From contig JASPKZ010004565.1 in assembly GCA_030220185.1 (NCBI GenBank), positions 402,429 through 466,428 of the forward strand: a DNA stretch of 64,000 nucleotides, given 5' to 3'. Of this stretch, positions 1 through 9,883 are shown in pieces (the first letter of the stretch is position 1; each line of letters begins with the position of its first letter). A model generated the notes under the pieces. The model worked only from the letters and a program-made list of their open reading frames with translations, did no database searches and had not been told where the DNA came from. Source of the DNA: Diploptera punctata (taxonomy: Eukaryota > Arthropoda > Insecta > Blattodea > Blaberidae). The position numbers were made by a program, and so were the translations under genes.

Positions 1-129
1 ATCATCGGGGCAACGTAACTCCGCCTTCCAGGTGTCCCAACATAAAAAATGGATTACAATTCTGTCAATGTTAGGGGAGTAAGCCAGAAATGTCATAAAA
101 CGCAACCTGCTGGCATTAGATAAAATAAA

Positions 130-960
130 ATAAAATATTTATATACAAATGTGTAATGTTTACACATCTTTCTGTGCCTAACGTTTTATTTTTCTTCTCC
201 ACTTGTCAGTATCCATCCACTCCATGTCCTCCAGTCCTCTTGTTCTCATTCCAGTTCTTATTTCTTGCATCTAAGAGTTTCGAGGTCTTCCTTACCTTCT
301 TCCAGGTGGACACCATTCCAATGTTTTTTCTGGGTAACGTTTCAACATGAATTCGTCGTACGTGCCCTTACCAATTTAATTGCTTATTTCTCAAATAATC
401 TACTATTGAATATTTCCGATTGAGGGTCTTTCCACTTTTCAGCGGTTGCCCTTTTACCAGCCGGCTGCTGGCCCTTCACATCCACATGTGTCAATCACAG
501 AGGTAGATGATCAACAGCCAGTGTAGGGGTGACATGTGGTTAGCATGTCGAGTCCCCCAGCCGTTATAGCTGGTTCCTCAACCTATAGCCGCTACTTATT
601 GTAGCTACCCAATTGCCTCACGATGCTGGGTGGGCACCGGTCCCATACTGGCCGAAATACCATGAGAAAATGTCTTCCCCCATGGAGACTCGAACCAGCG
701 CAAGTCCCGTAGCTCTGCGCCAAGGCTTCCTACCTGAACCGCTCGGCTACAGCGCGGGACACTATTGAATATCTAATGTTCATTATTTTCTCGTATGACA
801 GTACCTATTTCTTATTTTTTTCTAATTTTGAACATCTTGCTACTCTACTCATGAAATCCATTTCCATCGACAACAGTTTTTGTTGTAAGTTTTTGTTGAA
901 TTTCCAAACTTCAGCTCCATATGTGACATAGTTATTTTAGGGGGAATATATTGAGATGAT
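130..960 (-). mobile_element. LINE (non-LTR retrotransposon) C-terminal remnant, split by a SINE
   Basis: Read on the minus strand, about 950-790 encodes a decayed post-polymerase segment with a TYGAEVWKFNK stretch followed by LLSMEMDFMSR. It matches the YGxExW...ALEMDF block of the other LINEs in this window (13.9 kb, 46.9 kb). Further along, 330-250 keeps a PPGRRK-like basic tail. Stop codons and frameshifts are frequent, so it is dead. A SINE sits between the two halves (414-760) and its 12-bp target duplication restores the LINE. The clade cannot be fixed without the polymerase core. Confidence 0.6.
414..760 (-). mobile_element. tRNA-derived SINE (SINE-3 family) with target duplication
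   Basis: The minus strand begins with a tRNA-like head: box A TAGCCGAGCGG near 744 and box B GGTTCGAGTC near 690, as in a Leu/Ser-type tRNA. The body contains a hairpin-prone stretch around 560-610. The direct repeat ACTATTGAATAT flanks it at 402-413 and 761-772, a 12-bp target-site duplication typical of LINE-mobilised SINEs. A second, more decayed copy lies at 11185-11490. Pol III transcription from the internal boxes is expected from the family, not shown. Confidence 0.85.
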
Positions 961-1054
961 TCATTTTTCCTACCCCTTCTTTTATTTGTTTACCTCTGTA
1001 CTTAAAATTATTGGTAATATTTGTTAGTATTATTGGATTCTCACTATTGAATTA

Positions 1055-1195
1055 TTTATCATCATCATCATCCAGGGATTAAGCCTGTTGGCTCGTTCCG
1101 TTTTCATGAAAGCTAGAATTGTTAAAATTGTTCAGACCATCTTCTCAGTGGGCGTCCAACATTTCTCCTTCCGTGCGGTTTATAATTTAGCAATA
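1055..1195 (-). mobile_element. LINE 3'-end fragment
   Basis: The minus strand encodes a short GRRNVGRPLRRW tail followed by stops and a region rich in ATGATG. This is the same 3' end as the longer LINE at 17500-18125, which ends GRRDVGRPRRRW and then GATGATGATG. Only the last approximately 140 bases are kept, as expected of a 5'-truncated copy. Confidence 0.6.
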
Positions 1196-2070
1196 ATTTT
1201 GAAATGAATTATTTATTTGTAACTTATTTTTCCCGGTTATATGTCTGTTCCATAAGACTCCATTCAACAATGCTGTTATTGCTCTACCTTTATTTATTCT
1301 GTTCTTAATATCACTTTCTTCCTAGTTTTTAATATCAGTCTAAAATGCATATAAGCGTAGAAATAACATACAATGTAGTTTTATTAACGCATTTAAGAAG
1401 AGGGTAAGAAAAGTATGAAATATAAGAGAAAAATAGATCGGTTTTATGGTAGAATTATTCAATCGGAGATATAACAATGAATTCTAACCCAACATTTCAA
1501 TGAGTGAGGGGGGAAAAAACTACAGCTTGATCGATCTCGGGACTTCTAGTAGCAGCCCAATATGTTTCCGTGTAGCTTTCTTGCTCGTAATTAAATTTTG
1601 TACAGAAATATATTCACTGAAAAAAAAAGTTTCTTAACGGGAAAACTGAAACTGAAATTGCTTTAACCCTCGCGCAGAAGGGGTTGGGGGGTGGTTGAGG
1701 AAAATAATTAAGTTTCTCAAGTGTTGCACAACTAATAATAGTAATTCACAGACTTATAAAATTACTCATAACATAGAAAAAAAATTACTTACATTCTATT
1801 ACTGCATGCAACTCACCTGAAAACAGAGAAAAAAAGCACTAATTAATATATTTTGTTTATTTATAGACAAGTTAATTGTATCACGTTTACATCTAGATCA
1901 TAGTTTCCTTCGGAAGAGATGAAAAGCCGCGGGCAGGAAATGTTCTTTTTCAGGCCATAAATAAACGACATGGAATTCATGGGTTTACTTCTCTCCCTAA
2001 GACTGAAATGTTGTCTTAGCTCCGAATGCAAGACAGGCGAAAGGTACATTGCCTCAGGTTCTTATACAAC
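1196..2070. other. No recognisable feature
   Basis: A+T-rich sequence with short A and T runs. The only open frame of note, 1861-2049 on the minus strand, has no motif and no start or splice context I trust. There is a C/G-rich patch near 1670-1700. Nothing else stands out. Confidence 0.5.
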
Positions 2071-2074
2071 ACTT

Positions 2075-2310
2075 TGACCAATTCATCGCTCTTTTATCTT
2101 TCTACTCGCTTCCATTCACTACCTTCCCACCATAATTTGATAGAGGAAATTTAACTGAAGCTGTACCTCTATTCTTCTTCCTTCCTTGATTCAGCCAAAC
2201 GACTCTGGAATTCTCTCACGTCATAACTTCCGGACTCAAATACAGTTCAAAAATAAACTCAGTAAATATTTCCTTAGACAATATAATATATAACCCCTTT
2301 GCCTAATTCC
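2075..2310 (+). mobile_element. LINE C-terminal fragment
   Basis: The plus strand encodes, with interruptions, SAKRLWNSLTS then a stop and an SNTVQK-like tail. This matches the ARxWNSLP...V.DC..L..FK block that ends the LINE-D copies at 30.2 kb and 32.3 kb. Only the last 70 or so codons remain. A SINE-1 copy follows directly. Confidence 0.55.
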
Positions 2311-2314
2311 TTAA

Positions 2315-2580
2315 AATCCATGCATAGTAATCCTGCCCGAAGGCAGGTCCTTCACTGCAATCATAGCATTTTCATGCTATGCTTGCAGCTTTACTAGGGA
2401 ATTGTGTAGGTGTGGTAGCTTCCCGTTGCTTTCCACACTGGTGAAGGATGATGATGATAATGATAATGGTAAGGATGATAATGATAAGGATGATGGCCAT
2501 ATGATTTCGGGGACCGTTTGGGCCTTGAAGTTTTCCTGACATTTGTCTTACAGGTGAGGAAAAACCCCGATAAAAACCTC
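2315..2580 (-). mobile_element. SINE-1 copy, tRNA head missing
   Basis: Matches the body of the SINE-1 family seen at 3130, 6112, 26409 and 48479: the GCCCGAAGGCAGG hairpin, the CATAGCAT/ATGCTATG palindrome, a variable ATG-rich microsatellite, then the block ending in ACAGGTGAGGAAAAACCCC. The tRNA-like head with its Pol III boxes is absent, so this copy is truncated at its 5' end. Confidence 0.8.
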
Positions 2581-2624
2581 ACATCCCTTAATTAAAAGAA
2601 GAAAAACAAAAAATTCAAAACAGG

Positions 2625-2660
2625 GGTCCACATTACCCGAAGTTCCTATATAGGTTATTT
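2625..2660 (-). repeat. Short match to the DNA-transposon-like end beside the satellite
   Basis: The minus strand contains ACTTCGGGTAATGTGGACCC, which differs at one base from the sequence at 52605-52624, just upstream of the 25-bp satellite. Both look like the end of one repeat family. No matching second end was found here. Confidence 0.45.
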
Positions 2661-2814
2661 TATTATTATTTTTCTGTTCTTTCCTCGTCAACCTTATATT
2701 GTGTAGCCTTTTATTATTATTAATAAGCTGTAAATAATTTATAATATATGTCTATTATATTTCAAAGTCCTTTTTCTTAGCTTTAATCGTCCTAGAGTGT
2801 TTTTCCGAGGCATG

Positions 2815-3080
2815 TTGTTTGGTTTTTTAGCATTTTTTTCTTTTTATGATGAACGAGGAGCTGGCCCGATGCATCAACCCCCAACCTGGGGGACGGGTAA
2901 TTTTTGTTCAAGGTTTTTCCTCTAGCCTTTGATAGTCCAGTATCATACTGCAAGGCAGCAGCGCTAGTTTTGGTCCGCCCTGGGTATTTTATATCCCCAG
3001 TACCCGCCATATCTGGTGAGCATTTCCCTATCCGCCACCTGGGGAGGCGTCCGATGGGAGACTGGCAACTCCACACATAT
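2815..3080. repeat. Unclassified G+C-richer repeat-like block
   Basis: A block of distinctly higher G+C than its surroundings, with a CCCCCAACCTGGGGG inverted repeat near 2877-2893 and CCTGGGGAGGCG near 3040. It ends in a TA microsatellite. Overlapping frames are open on both strands but show no domain. It probably belongs to a dispersed family, but no second clear copy is in this window. Confidence 0.3.
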
Positions 3081-3087
3081 TGTAAAC

Positions 3088-3095
3088 AATATATA

Positions 3096-3129
<34 letters not shown>

Positions 3130-3130
3130 C
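3088..3130. repeat. TA microsatellite
   Basis: Alternating TA/AT run directly abutting the 3' end of the SINE-1 copy at 3130. A second TA run lies at the other SINE end (3450-3468). Confidence 0.9.
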
Positions 3131-3448
3131 CATCCATAGTAATTCTGCCCGAAGGCAGGTCCTTCACTGCAATCATATTTTCATGCTATGCTTGCAGCTT
3201 TACTAGGGAATTGTAGGTGTGGTAGCTTCCCGTTGCTTTCCACACCAGTGAATGATGGTGGTGGTGATGACGATGGCCATATGATTTCGGGGACCGTTTG
3301 GGCCTTAAAGTATTCCTGACATTCGTCTTACAGGTGAGGAAAAACCCAGCTAAAAACCTCACCCAGAAAAACTGCCCCGACCGGGGATCGAACCCGGGCC
3401 CGCTGCGTGACAAGGCAGCACGCTACCTCGAGACCACAGCGGTGGACA
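3130..3448 (-). mobile_element. Full-length SINE-1 copy
   Basis: The minus strand starts with a tRNA-like head, GTGGTCTCGAGGTAGCG (box A region), and a box B GGTTCGATCCC at about 3385-3395. The conserved body and the CCGAAGGCAGG hairpin follow. Both ends abut TA runs, so the target duplication cannot be read. Related copies in the window are at 2315, 6112, 26409 and 48479. Confidence 0.88.
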
Positions 3449-3469
3449 TATATATATATATATAATTGA

Positions 3470-3810
3470 ATATAAAAGAAAAGATTACAGTGGTATAGCC
3501 AAAAGAATACCAGAGCAAATATTGACTAAAATTGTTATGGAATGGATCCCAATGGAAAGGAGGAACAGAGGAAGACCGAAGAAAACTTGGATAGAAGGGG
3601 TACAAGCAGCTATGAATATCGGAGGATTGGAGGAAGATCAATGAATGGACAGAGAGGAATGGCGTTTGGTTTCCGGAAGACGGCGGCAGCTGTCATGATA
3701 CGGGAAGATGACGATGATGATGATATATAATTGACATGGAAGAGAAGGCCTTACGGTTTTAACCTCATCATATAAAATACATAAAATAAAATAAAATAAA
3801 TAAGGCTGCC
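3470..3810 (+). mobile_element. LINE 3'-end fragment with A-rich tail
   Basis: The plus strand keeps TKIVMEWIPMERR followed by RGRPKKTWIEGVQAA and MNIGGLEEDQ. This is nearly identical to the end of the LINE at 47620-48180. After the stop there is a GATGATGATG run, then a second tail of AGAGAAGGCCTTACGG type leading into AAAT repeats. Two different 3' ends may be fused here. The open frame at 3542-3730 is a frameshifted reading of the same tail. Confidence 0.65.
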
Positions 3811-4250
3811 ACATTCAGGATTTGTTTTACCCTGAAAAAGAAATTGCCCGGGCCGTGTTTGAATTCGTAAACCACGGAACCAGAGGTGAGCAGGTAATCT
3901 TCAGTTCACAGGAACCGGATGGTGTTGCAAGAAGAAGCTACACAGAAATCCTTTTCAAATGAGGGAATCTGAAAATTCTGACATAAAATGTGACGGATGC
4001 GGACGCTGCATTATTTGTCATTTCACAGAAATCCAATAAACTTTACAATAAAAGTTACAAAAAGTTTGGAAATTTGTGTGAGAAGAAAGTAAAGAAAAAG
4101 TTGCTTTGGCAGTCTTGTCAGAGGTACTTTGCATGGGTAAGCTTCAACTTTATAGCCTATTCAAGGCTTCGAACCACAAACTGTATCATTAAGAATATGG
4201 ATATCAGTATATCTACATCCGGTCGTTACTAGACAGCGGAATTTAGGCAA
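3811..4250. other. No recognisable feature
   Basis: Unremarkable sequence between two LINE remnants. The open frame at 3990-4232 has no motif. It could be further 5' LINE sequence too decayed to recognise. Confidence 0.4.
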
Positions 4251-4254
4251 AATC

Positions 4255-4425
4255 CTATTTCTTTTCCTAAGCTGATCATACTCAAAAAGACAACTAGGAT
4301 AGACATCCACTGGGTCAACGGACACGCAGGTCTTCCAGGGAATGAGAGAGCTGACTATTTCGCTAAAATGGCCGCCAGCTACAAAACGTCTACTGATTAC
4401 AACTCTATACTTCTAACGCGAGGCT
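4255..4425 (+). mobile_element. LINE RNase H domain fragment
   Basis: The plus strand encodes IDIHWVNGHAGLPGNERADYF, then AKMAA. This is the hallmark end of the RNase H domain of R1/I/Jockey-type retrotransposons (HxxGHxGxxGNExAD), including the catalytic-region Asp. Little is left upstream. The C-terminal tail of the same kind of element reappears at 5405-5790, beyond a SINE. Confidence 0.75.
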
Positions 4426-4594
4426 AGCAGTCAGCACCCGGTACTAATTTCCTTGCAGTTTGGTTTAAAAATATGCAACATACAATTTTTTTTTTCAAAT
4501 TATGTGCATAAAATTTATGTCACTCATTAAACAAGTCTTCCTGAACATAATAACACTCTGGTTAACTTTTTAGAAATAATTCTTCGTAAGTAAT

Positions 4595-4802
4595 AAGGGG
4601 GCACGCCGTAGCGTAGTGGTTAAGGTACTGAGCTACAAGCCGGAGGGTCGAGGGTTAAAGTCCCGCTGGGGTCAGGATTTTTAAACTGACCCAAACCCTC
4701 TGGCGGCACTATGTCCCTGGGGTCGACTCAGCCTCTAACGGAAATGAGCCCTAATCTCCTACTATTCCAAGGGCCTCCGGGCCTGTTGTGGGATTACTTT
4801 AC
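4595..4802 (+). mobile_element. SINE-2 (tRNA-derived), internally deleted copy
   Basis: Starts GGGGGCACGCC with box A TAGCGTAGTGG at about 4611 and a box B-like GGGTTAAAGTCCC (one change from GGTTCAAGTCC). The central part present in the copies at 6466, 45841 and 50067 is shortened. The short direct repeat AAGTAAT flanks it (4588-4594 and 4803-4809). Confidence 0.85.
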
Positions 4803-4814
4803 AAGTAATTTAAA

Positions 4815-5400
4815 ACACAACAAATGAAAATAAAAAAACCCAACTTTTTAAAAGTATTGTCTAGGTACAATTTTCTCAAAACTACTTATAAAATTGTTTC
4901 CAAAATTTAGTATGTATTTGTTCATAGTTAATTTGACAAAATGAGGTTTGCTTGTGTTCAGATATAGATTGTGATTTATTAAAAAAATTCGAAGACCAAT
5001 TATTTTTTTGTTAACAATTTTGCATCTTTTTTTTTAAATTTCAAACACTATCAATAGCATAAAGATAAATTTACCTTATTATCATAGAGCTCTTTAAACT
5101 GCATATCCATGCCAACAATTATGTTCCTATCTTTCATAGTTTCAGAGAAAAAATACAAGTTACGGTAAAATACAAAAAAACAAAAAAAAATGTGCACATT
5201 GACACAGAGACGCCATTTAAAAAAAAACATCAAATTTTATGGGTTTAAATGTTCAAAATCGACAATATAATATTACACATTGATAAAATAGACCTTCCTG
5301 AATTTTTTAAGCAAAAATAAAAAAATCGAATTTTTCAGCCCCAATAAATACTGGATGCCCTTAAATCAAAACACTAACCAATCTGGAATTCAATTTATAT
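4815..5400. other. A+T-rich stretch without recognisable feature
   Basis: Long A and T runs. No motif-bearing frame was found. By position it may be the decayed middle of the LINE whose RNase H lies upstream and whose C-terminus lies downstream. Confidence 0.4.
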
Positions 5401-5404
5401 CAAA

Positions 5405-5800
5405 TCCAATGACGCCTCGCAATGTTCATCCCCAACGTACCTCACAGACTGGCCCTTTCTCTATGGCCTAACTGCATAACCACACAATTTCTCACCACCA
5501 TGGACGATTTGCATCTTACCTACAAAGAATCAACAAATCTGCTTCACCTTATTGCAACTGCCCAGAAAAATCAGTGCAGACGCCCACCAACGCAACGTGT
5601 TTTCCAGAGAACGGCCAGCTACAAAATGCTATTCCTCGAATTATTCTGAATTTAATTTCAACACAGTCAGCGTTTCAAACTTCCTCACGAGGATCTTCCA
5701 TCATCATTAACAACAACAATAACTGCATAATAGAAAACCGCAAATACCCCATGATATACCCTTTGGTGAAACGCGGGTTATAGAATTTATGATTTAAAAA
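5405..5800 (+). mobile_element. LINE C-terminal fragment with CCHC-like finger
   Basis: One frame reads HNHTISHHHGRFASYL, QRINKSASPYC and NCPEKS. This is the pattern of the C-terminal zinc-finger tail of R1/I-like LINEs (TGHGxFxxYLxRF...SPxCxCG). It is shifted between frames, so no product is expected. It pairs with the RNase H remnant at 4255. Confidence 0.6.
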
Positions 5801-5879
5801 AAAAGGAACGTACTTAGAAATGTAACATTTATATTTATCATGAGTAGTTACGAAGAAGACAAATTTTCGGAAAGGCACA

Positions 5880-6065
5880 GCCACGTTTTATGTATCCTCC
5901 CATCCACTTTTGGCCTCATCCGGGTTCTCCGTCCGGTCCACCCGTGGGGGGGGGAGACCCCGGTCCTGTTCCTTCCTGACTGATTCAGGGTCTTTACGTT
6001 GCCCTTTGCAGTCATTGTTAATTTATTGCTTGTTGTGTTATTTGTTTGTCTCACTGGCAACACTG
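5880..6065. repeat. Unclassified repeat-like block ending in TA run
   Basis: Higher G+C than the surroundings, with CACCCGTGGGGGGGGG near 5939. Like the block at 2815-3080 it leads directly into a TA run followed by a SINE-1 copy. I could not align the two blocks over any length by eye. Confidence 0.3.

Positions 6066-6111
<46 letters not shown>
6066..6111. repeat. TA microsatellite
   Basis: About 22 TA units, abutting the end of the SINE-1 copy at 6112. Confidence 0.95.
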
Positions 6112-6112
<1 letters not shown>

Positions 6113-6442
6113 TCCATAGTAATTCTGCCCGAGGGCAGGTCTTTCACTGTAATCATAGCATTTCCATGCTATGCTTTGCAGCTTTACAAAGGAATTGTAG
6201 GTGTGGTAGCTTCCCGTTGCTTTCCACACCGGTGAAGGATGATGATGATAATGTTAATGGTGACGATGGCCACATGATTTCGGGGACCGTTTGGGCCTTA
6301 AAGTTTTCCTGACATTTGTCTTACAGGTGAGGAAAAACCCCGATAAAAACCTCACTCAGAGAAACTGCCCCGACCGGGGATCGAACTCGGGCCCGCTACG
6401 TGACAAGGCAGCATACTACCTTGAGACCACAGCGGTGGACAT
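6112..6442 (-). mobile_element. Full-length SINE-1 copy
   Basis: Same head and body as 3130-3448: box B GGGTTCGA...CCCCGG on the minus strand near 6375, the ACAGGTGAGGAAAAACCCC block, an ATG-rich microsatellite, and the terminal CCCGAGGGCAGG hairpin. A TA-rich sequence follows the tRNA head as well, so this copy also sits inside TA repeats. Confidence 0.88.
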
Positions 6443-6465
6443 TACTGCTATATATATACACATTA

Positions 6466-6770
6466 TATAGTAAAGTGATCCCACGACAGGCTTCGAGAGG
6501 CCCTTGGGGTAGTGGGAGGTTAAGGCTCCCACTTTTTCTGGACAATCGGCACTAGATGTCAGCCGGGCTGTCAGCCCTGCTTGACGGCCGTCTTTACCCG
6601 CTGAACAAGTGTCTGGTACTCATTTCCGTTGGAGGCTGAGTCGACCCCAGGGCCATGGTGCCGCCAGAGGGTTTGGGTCAGTTTAAAAATCATGACCCCA
6701 CCGGGACTCGAACCCGCGACTTTCCGGCTTGTAGCGCAGTGCCTTAACCACTACGCTACGGCGCGCCCCC
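6466..6770 (-). mobile_element. Full-length SINE-2 copy
   Basis: The minus strand begins GGGGGCGCGCC with box A TAGCGTAGTGG near 6750 and a box B GGTTCGAGTCCC near 6708. The body then runs to the GGGATCACTTTACT end. It aligns over its whole length with 45841-46125 and 50067-50369. Confidence 0.88.
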
Positions 6771-6784
6771 TATAATATAAACAT

Positions 6785-7075
6785 ATTTAGGTTACTTTTG
6801 ACATTACGAACTTAATTTATAGTATCGTGTCAAATTCTTGTAAGACTGTGCACTCTAACTGCAGCACCATTTCTGGATATCTATTTCATCTGATATATCT
6901 TGAGCTTCCTAGATATCAACTCTTGATTGAAATCGCATGTCTCGTAGAGGTTCTTTGATCTTTTTGAATAAGTTATAGTCACAAGGGCTCATGTCTGGTG
7001 AATTTGGTGGATGTTCGAGTACTTCACATTTCCACCTTCTAAACAAATTCTGCTGAACATCTTTTTAAGCCGGTA
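6785..7075 (-). pseudogene. mariner transposase catalytic-domain remnant
   Basis: The minus strand at about 7040-6965 encodes EVLEHPPNSPDMSPCDYNLF followed by KKIKEPL. This is the third catalytic block of mariner transposases, normally HPPYSPDLAPxDxHLF, with the catalytic Asp retained. Stops follow downstream. The left part of the same element is missing because a LINE is inserted at 7076; the remainder resumes near 8045. A second copy with the same architecture is at 40870-41791. Confidence 0.7.
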
Positions 7076-8036
7076 TTATTTACTATATGTCTAAAGGTTT
7101 TCAAACAAATAAAGGATTACGACAGGGATGCTGTATATTATATAAGATTATACTGAAAAAGCTATTGAAGAATGGAAAAAGAAATGTAAACCGATGGGAA
7201 TACCACTAGATGATAATTCAACAATATATACACTCCAGTTTGCAGATGACCAATTGATATTGGCTCAAGAATTTGAAGATATAGAATCCCTCACTAGAAA
7301 ATTAATACAAGAATATAGTGTATGGGGTTTAAAGATCAATATGGATAAATCTAGATATATGACAATAGGTGATCTTCCTCAAGATTTAATACTAGAAGAA
7401 AATTTAGGGACAATTAAATACACTGAAGAATATAAGTATTTGGGAATTAAAATAACTAAAGATGGAAAACAAGAAACAGAGATATGAAACAGGATCAATA
7501 TAGGAAAGTATGCTATATCTGCCCTAAATGGAATAGTATGGGACAAACATATCTTCAAAGAAACAAAAAAAAACTATTTTTAGTACAATAATCAGAAGCA
7601 TTATTACCTATGGAGCTGATGTGTGGGCTTTAAATGCACAAATGAAAAAAAAAATTACTCGCCAATGAAATGGACTACTGGAGACGTGCTGCAAGAATAT
7701 CCAGGAAGGATAAAATCAGAAATTCATATATAAAAGAAAAAATGCAGGTACGATATTCAATATTAGATTTTATAAAGAAGAAACAATTAAATTGGTACGG
7801 ACACATTAGAAGGATGGAAGAAGGAAGACTACCTAAGATAATCATGGATTGGGAACCACAGCGAAGGAAAAAAAAGGGTAGAACAAATATTACGTGGATT
7901 CAGGGAATCAATGAAACTAAGAGGGAATGGGAAATAGAAGAAGATATATGGATGAACAGACAAGAATGGAAAAATTTGTTGAAACAAATGTGTAGTTAAC
8001 TGTGAACATGGGTACCGGAAAAATGTATATTCATTG
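7076..8036 (+). pseudogene. LINE reverse transcriptase, C-terminal half, inserted in mariner
   Basis: The plus strand keeps the polymerase motif NKGLRQGCC (about 7105), the catalytic FADDQLILAQ (about 7240), and the KINMDKSRYM and YKYLGIKI boxes. After a frameshift come TYGADVW, SYIKEKMQV, NWYGHIRRMEEGRLP and the basic RRKKKGRTNITW tail. The endonuclease and fingers are absent. The main frame is open at 7194-7487 and again at 7670-7999, with frameshifts between. It is a 5'-truncated, dead copy. Confidence 0.8.
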
Positions 8037-8044
8037 TAAAAGCC

Positions 8045-8245
8045 GGAATAATAAATAAAATAAGAAAAAAAGAAACAGTGAATGTATTAATAAAATATTG
8101 CTATTTCGAGACTTTCAATTTATACAACAAGAACTGCTCTAAACATACTGCAAGATTGCCATATACCATCGCTAAATTACATCAGTGTTGCAATTAGCTA
8201 TCGAGTGCCCTTGTGTATTAGAATACTTTTTTTTAAGAACACTCG
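8045..8245 (-). mobile_element. Second half of the split mariner remnant
   Basis: This segment aligns with 41630-41791, the corresponding part of the other mariner copy: GAATGTATT, a TATTGCTATTTCGAG block, the CAAGATT block and the terminal AATGCCCT or GAGTGCCCT. It carries no readable frame. Confidence 0.55.
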
Positions 8246-8760
8246 GTAGACGGATATAGATTCTATAACACAATCAATTGGAAACTAAAATGGAAGGGTA
8301 ACTAATCTACTGGAGGGTAAAGACACTTCAGGATTTCTACTGATCAGAAATTCTACTCTACAACTTAATGGAACACGACCTGCCTTTTAAAATACAACTC
8401 CTGACGTCACATCCTAACAACTGGAGCTATTTTCTTTCACTAAAAACTATATTGAGCATCGATCTGGATCCTGCTACATGTATAAAACTCTAAAATTGTC
8501 TACAAGATAAATATTTTAAACAAATTTCAAATGGAGTGAAGCTAAAAATAGATACCAAGTACCTTCACTATTACCTTCCTGACAGACCTGTATATCGCAT
8601 ATGTGATTTTCAATCAGTATTGAGAGCAAATCCTCTTTATCAGTAGGGTTTACGGTTATTGTGACTTGATTAGCTAAAATAGTGATAGCTAGGACAAGCT
8701 TAAAACACAACAATTTAATAGCATAAGAGAATAATACATACAAGTTACTAAATTATTCTT
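8246..8760. other. No recognisable feature
   Basis: A+T-rich. The minus-strand open frame at 8516-8743 begins with a hydrophobic run resembling a signal peptide and contains QVTITVNPTDKEDLLSIL, but it shows no domain I recognise. It could be an exon remnant or chance. Confidence 0.3.
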
Positions 8761-8826
8761 AATTAATATAAAATTATGGAATATTCACCTGAAAGGTCCG
8801 TCTCCTCAACTTAATTAATCATTTAA

Positions 8827-8862
8827 CTGTAGCGCTTTCGGGACTTGTCCCATCATCGGCAG
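8827..8862 (-). ncRNA. Hammerhead-like ribozyme motif, left arm
   Basis: Exact mirror of the motif at 9163-9198, on the minus strand and pointing outward. See that entry for the structure. Confidence 0.6.
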
Positions 8863-9162
8863 GATTCAAAACTGGTGTTTCACTGAAGATCTGGTAGAGG
8901 GGGTTGCATGTATTGGGTTCGTTTTAGTTTATCAGGCTGTCGTTGTTGTGGGCTGCTTTCATGATTTCCATCTCTTCGAGTACGTTTATCTTCGCTGGAT
9001 TATTTTCTCTGTGCATTACTGTGCATCCAGCGAAGATAAACGTACTCGAAGAGATGGAAATCATGAAAGCAGCCCACAACAACGACAGCCTGATAAACTA
9101 AAACGAACCCAATACATGCAACCCCCTCTACCAGATCTTCAGTGAAACACCAGTTTTGAATC

Positions 9163-9198
9163 CTGCCGATGATGGGACAAGTCCCGAAAGCGCTACAG
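9163..9198 (+). ncRNA. Hammerhead-like ribozyme motif, right arm
   Basis: Stem I CTG/CAG (9163-9165 with 9196-9198); core CCGATGA (9166-9172; the canonical box is CUGANGA, so U4 is C here); one extra base; stem II GGGA/TCCC with a 4-base loop (9174-9185); the GAAA box (9186-9189); stem III A-GC/GC-T self-complementary with no loop; cleavage expected after A9195. Metazoan Penelope-like elements are known to carry minimal hammerheads thought to act as dimers, and this fits. The U4-to-C change should weaken it. Confidence 0.6.
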
Positions 9199-9339
9199 TT
9201 AAATGATTAATTAAGTTGAGGAGACGGACCTTTCAGGTGAATATTCCATAATTTTATATTAATTTTGAATAAACCTCAACGGAACACATCATGAATCTTA
9301 TAAAAGTAAATTATTCTTGTAATATATAACTAATTCACT

Positions 9340-9730
9340 GGCAGTATCGAACCTATAGGTCCATGGCCGCGCGGACATAAGCTCTCTATACGTCCCTATT
9401 CTGACCCAACCTCATTATTGGGCTATCTACTAGGAGCTTTCCTTCTGTTTTCCTAAACGGATTTTCCATGACCTACTTTCATTCCCCATTCGTGCCACAT
9501 GTCCTGCCCATCGCAGTCTATGAGACTTAACTTTTCTTATTAAGTTACATGGCTTCCCATTAAGGTCATGTAGCTCAGTTTTATTGTCTTCACGATTCAC
9601 CTTTTTTTGTTGGTCTCTCTTTGCTCTAAAAAAATTGCTAAGATATTTATTCCCTAATACTCTTAATGCTTTCTCCCCCCTCAAACTTAACTGGGAGAAT
9701 AACAATTTTATATATTTTCAGTTTAACGTT
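9340..9730 (-). mobile_element. LINE-A 3' fragment
   Basis: The minus strand encodes SLRGEKALRVLGNKYLSNFF and, later, HRLRWAGHVARMGNESRSW, the C-terminal region of a family found six times in this window (9340, 14560, 16076, 21795, 27098, 48436). The 3' untranslated end at 9340-9420 contains GGCCGCGCGGACATAAGC. The copy is truncated at its 5' end inside the thumb region. Confidence 0.75.
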
Positions 9731-9883
9731 TTTTGATAGAAGTTTAATAAAACTCCAGCTCTCTTGCTCTGGTCATTAGCAAAGCAATTCATATCTAAGC
9801 GTTAAAGGTTACTTAATTTTGTTCAGAGGCATCTTTTTTTAAGTTTTGAGATATTTATACGCTATACATGATATTTATAAGGA

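Larger units (their letters stand above)
8761..9264. mobile_element. Penelope-like foldback element: 240-bp inverted repeat, 24-bp loop
   Basis: Left arm 8761-9000 and right arm 9025-9264 are reverse complements with no mismatch that I could find; the loop is 9001-9024. Each arm, read outward, has a short coding tail (INVLEEMEIMKAAHNNDSL on the plus strand from about 9036), then a hammerhead-like motif, then an A+T-rich end. This matches the 3' part of a Penelope-like ORF and its untranslated region. No reverse transcriptase or complete endonuclease is present. Confidence 0.8.

Noticed and set aside
156..350. 64-codon plus-strand frame rich in Phe and Ser
   Set aside because: It lies opposite the LINE remnant, which explains the composition (complement of Lys/Glu-rich coding).
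3186..3413. Minus-strand frame MSRSGPGFDPRSGQ
   Set aside because: It is the tRNA-like head of SINE-1 read as protein; the same reading appears at 26445 in another SINE-1 copy.
6038..6235. Overlapping frames with poly-Ile-Tyr
   Set aside because: Translations of the TA microsatellite joined to the SINE-1 end.
9001..9024. The 8.7 kb palindrome as a sequencing fold-back chimera
   Set aside because: Not fully excluded, but a defined 24-bp loop and two other loci with diverged arms of the same architecture make a real foldback element more likely.
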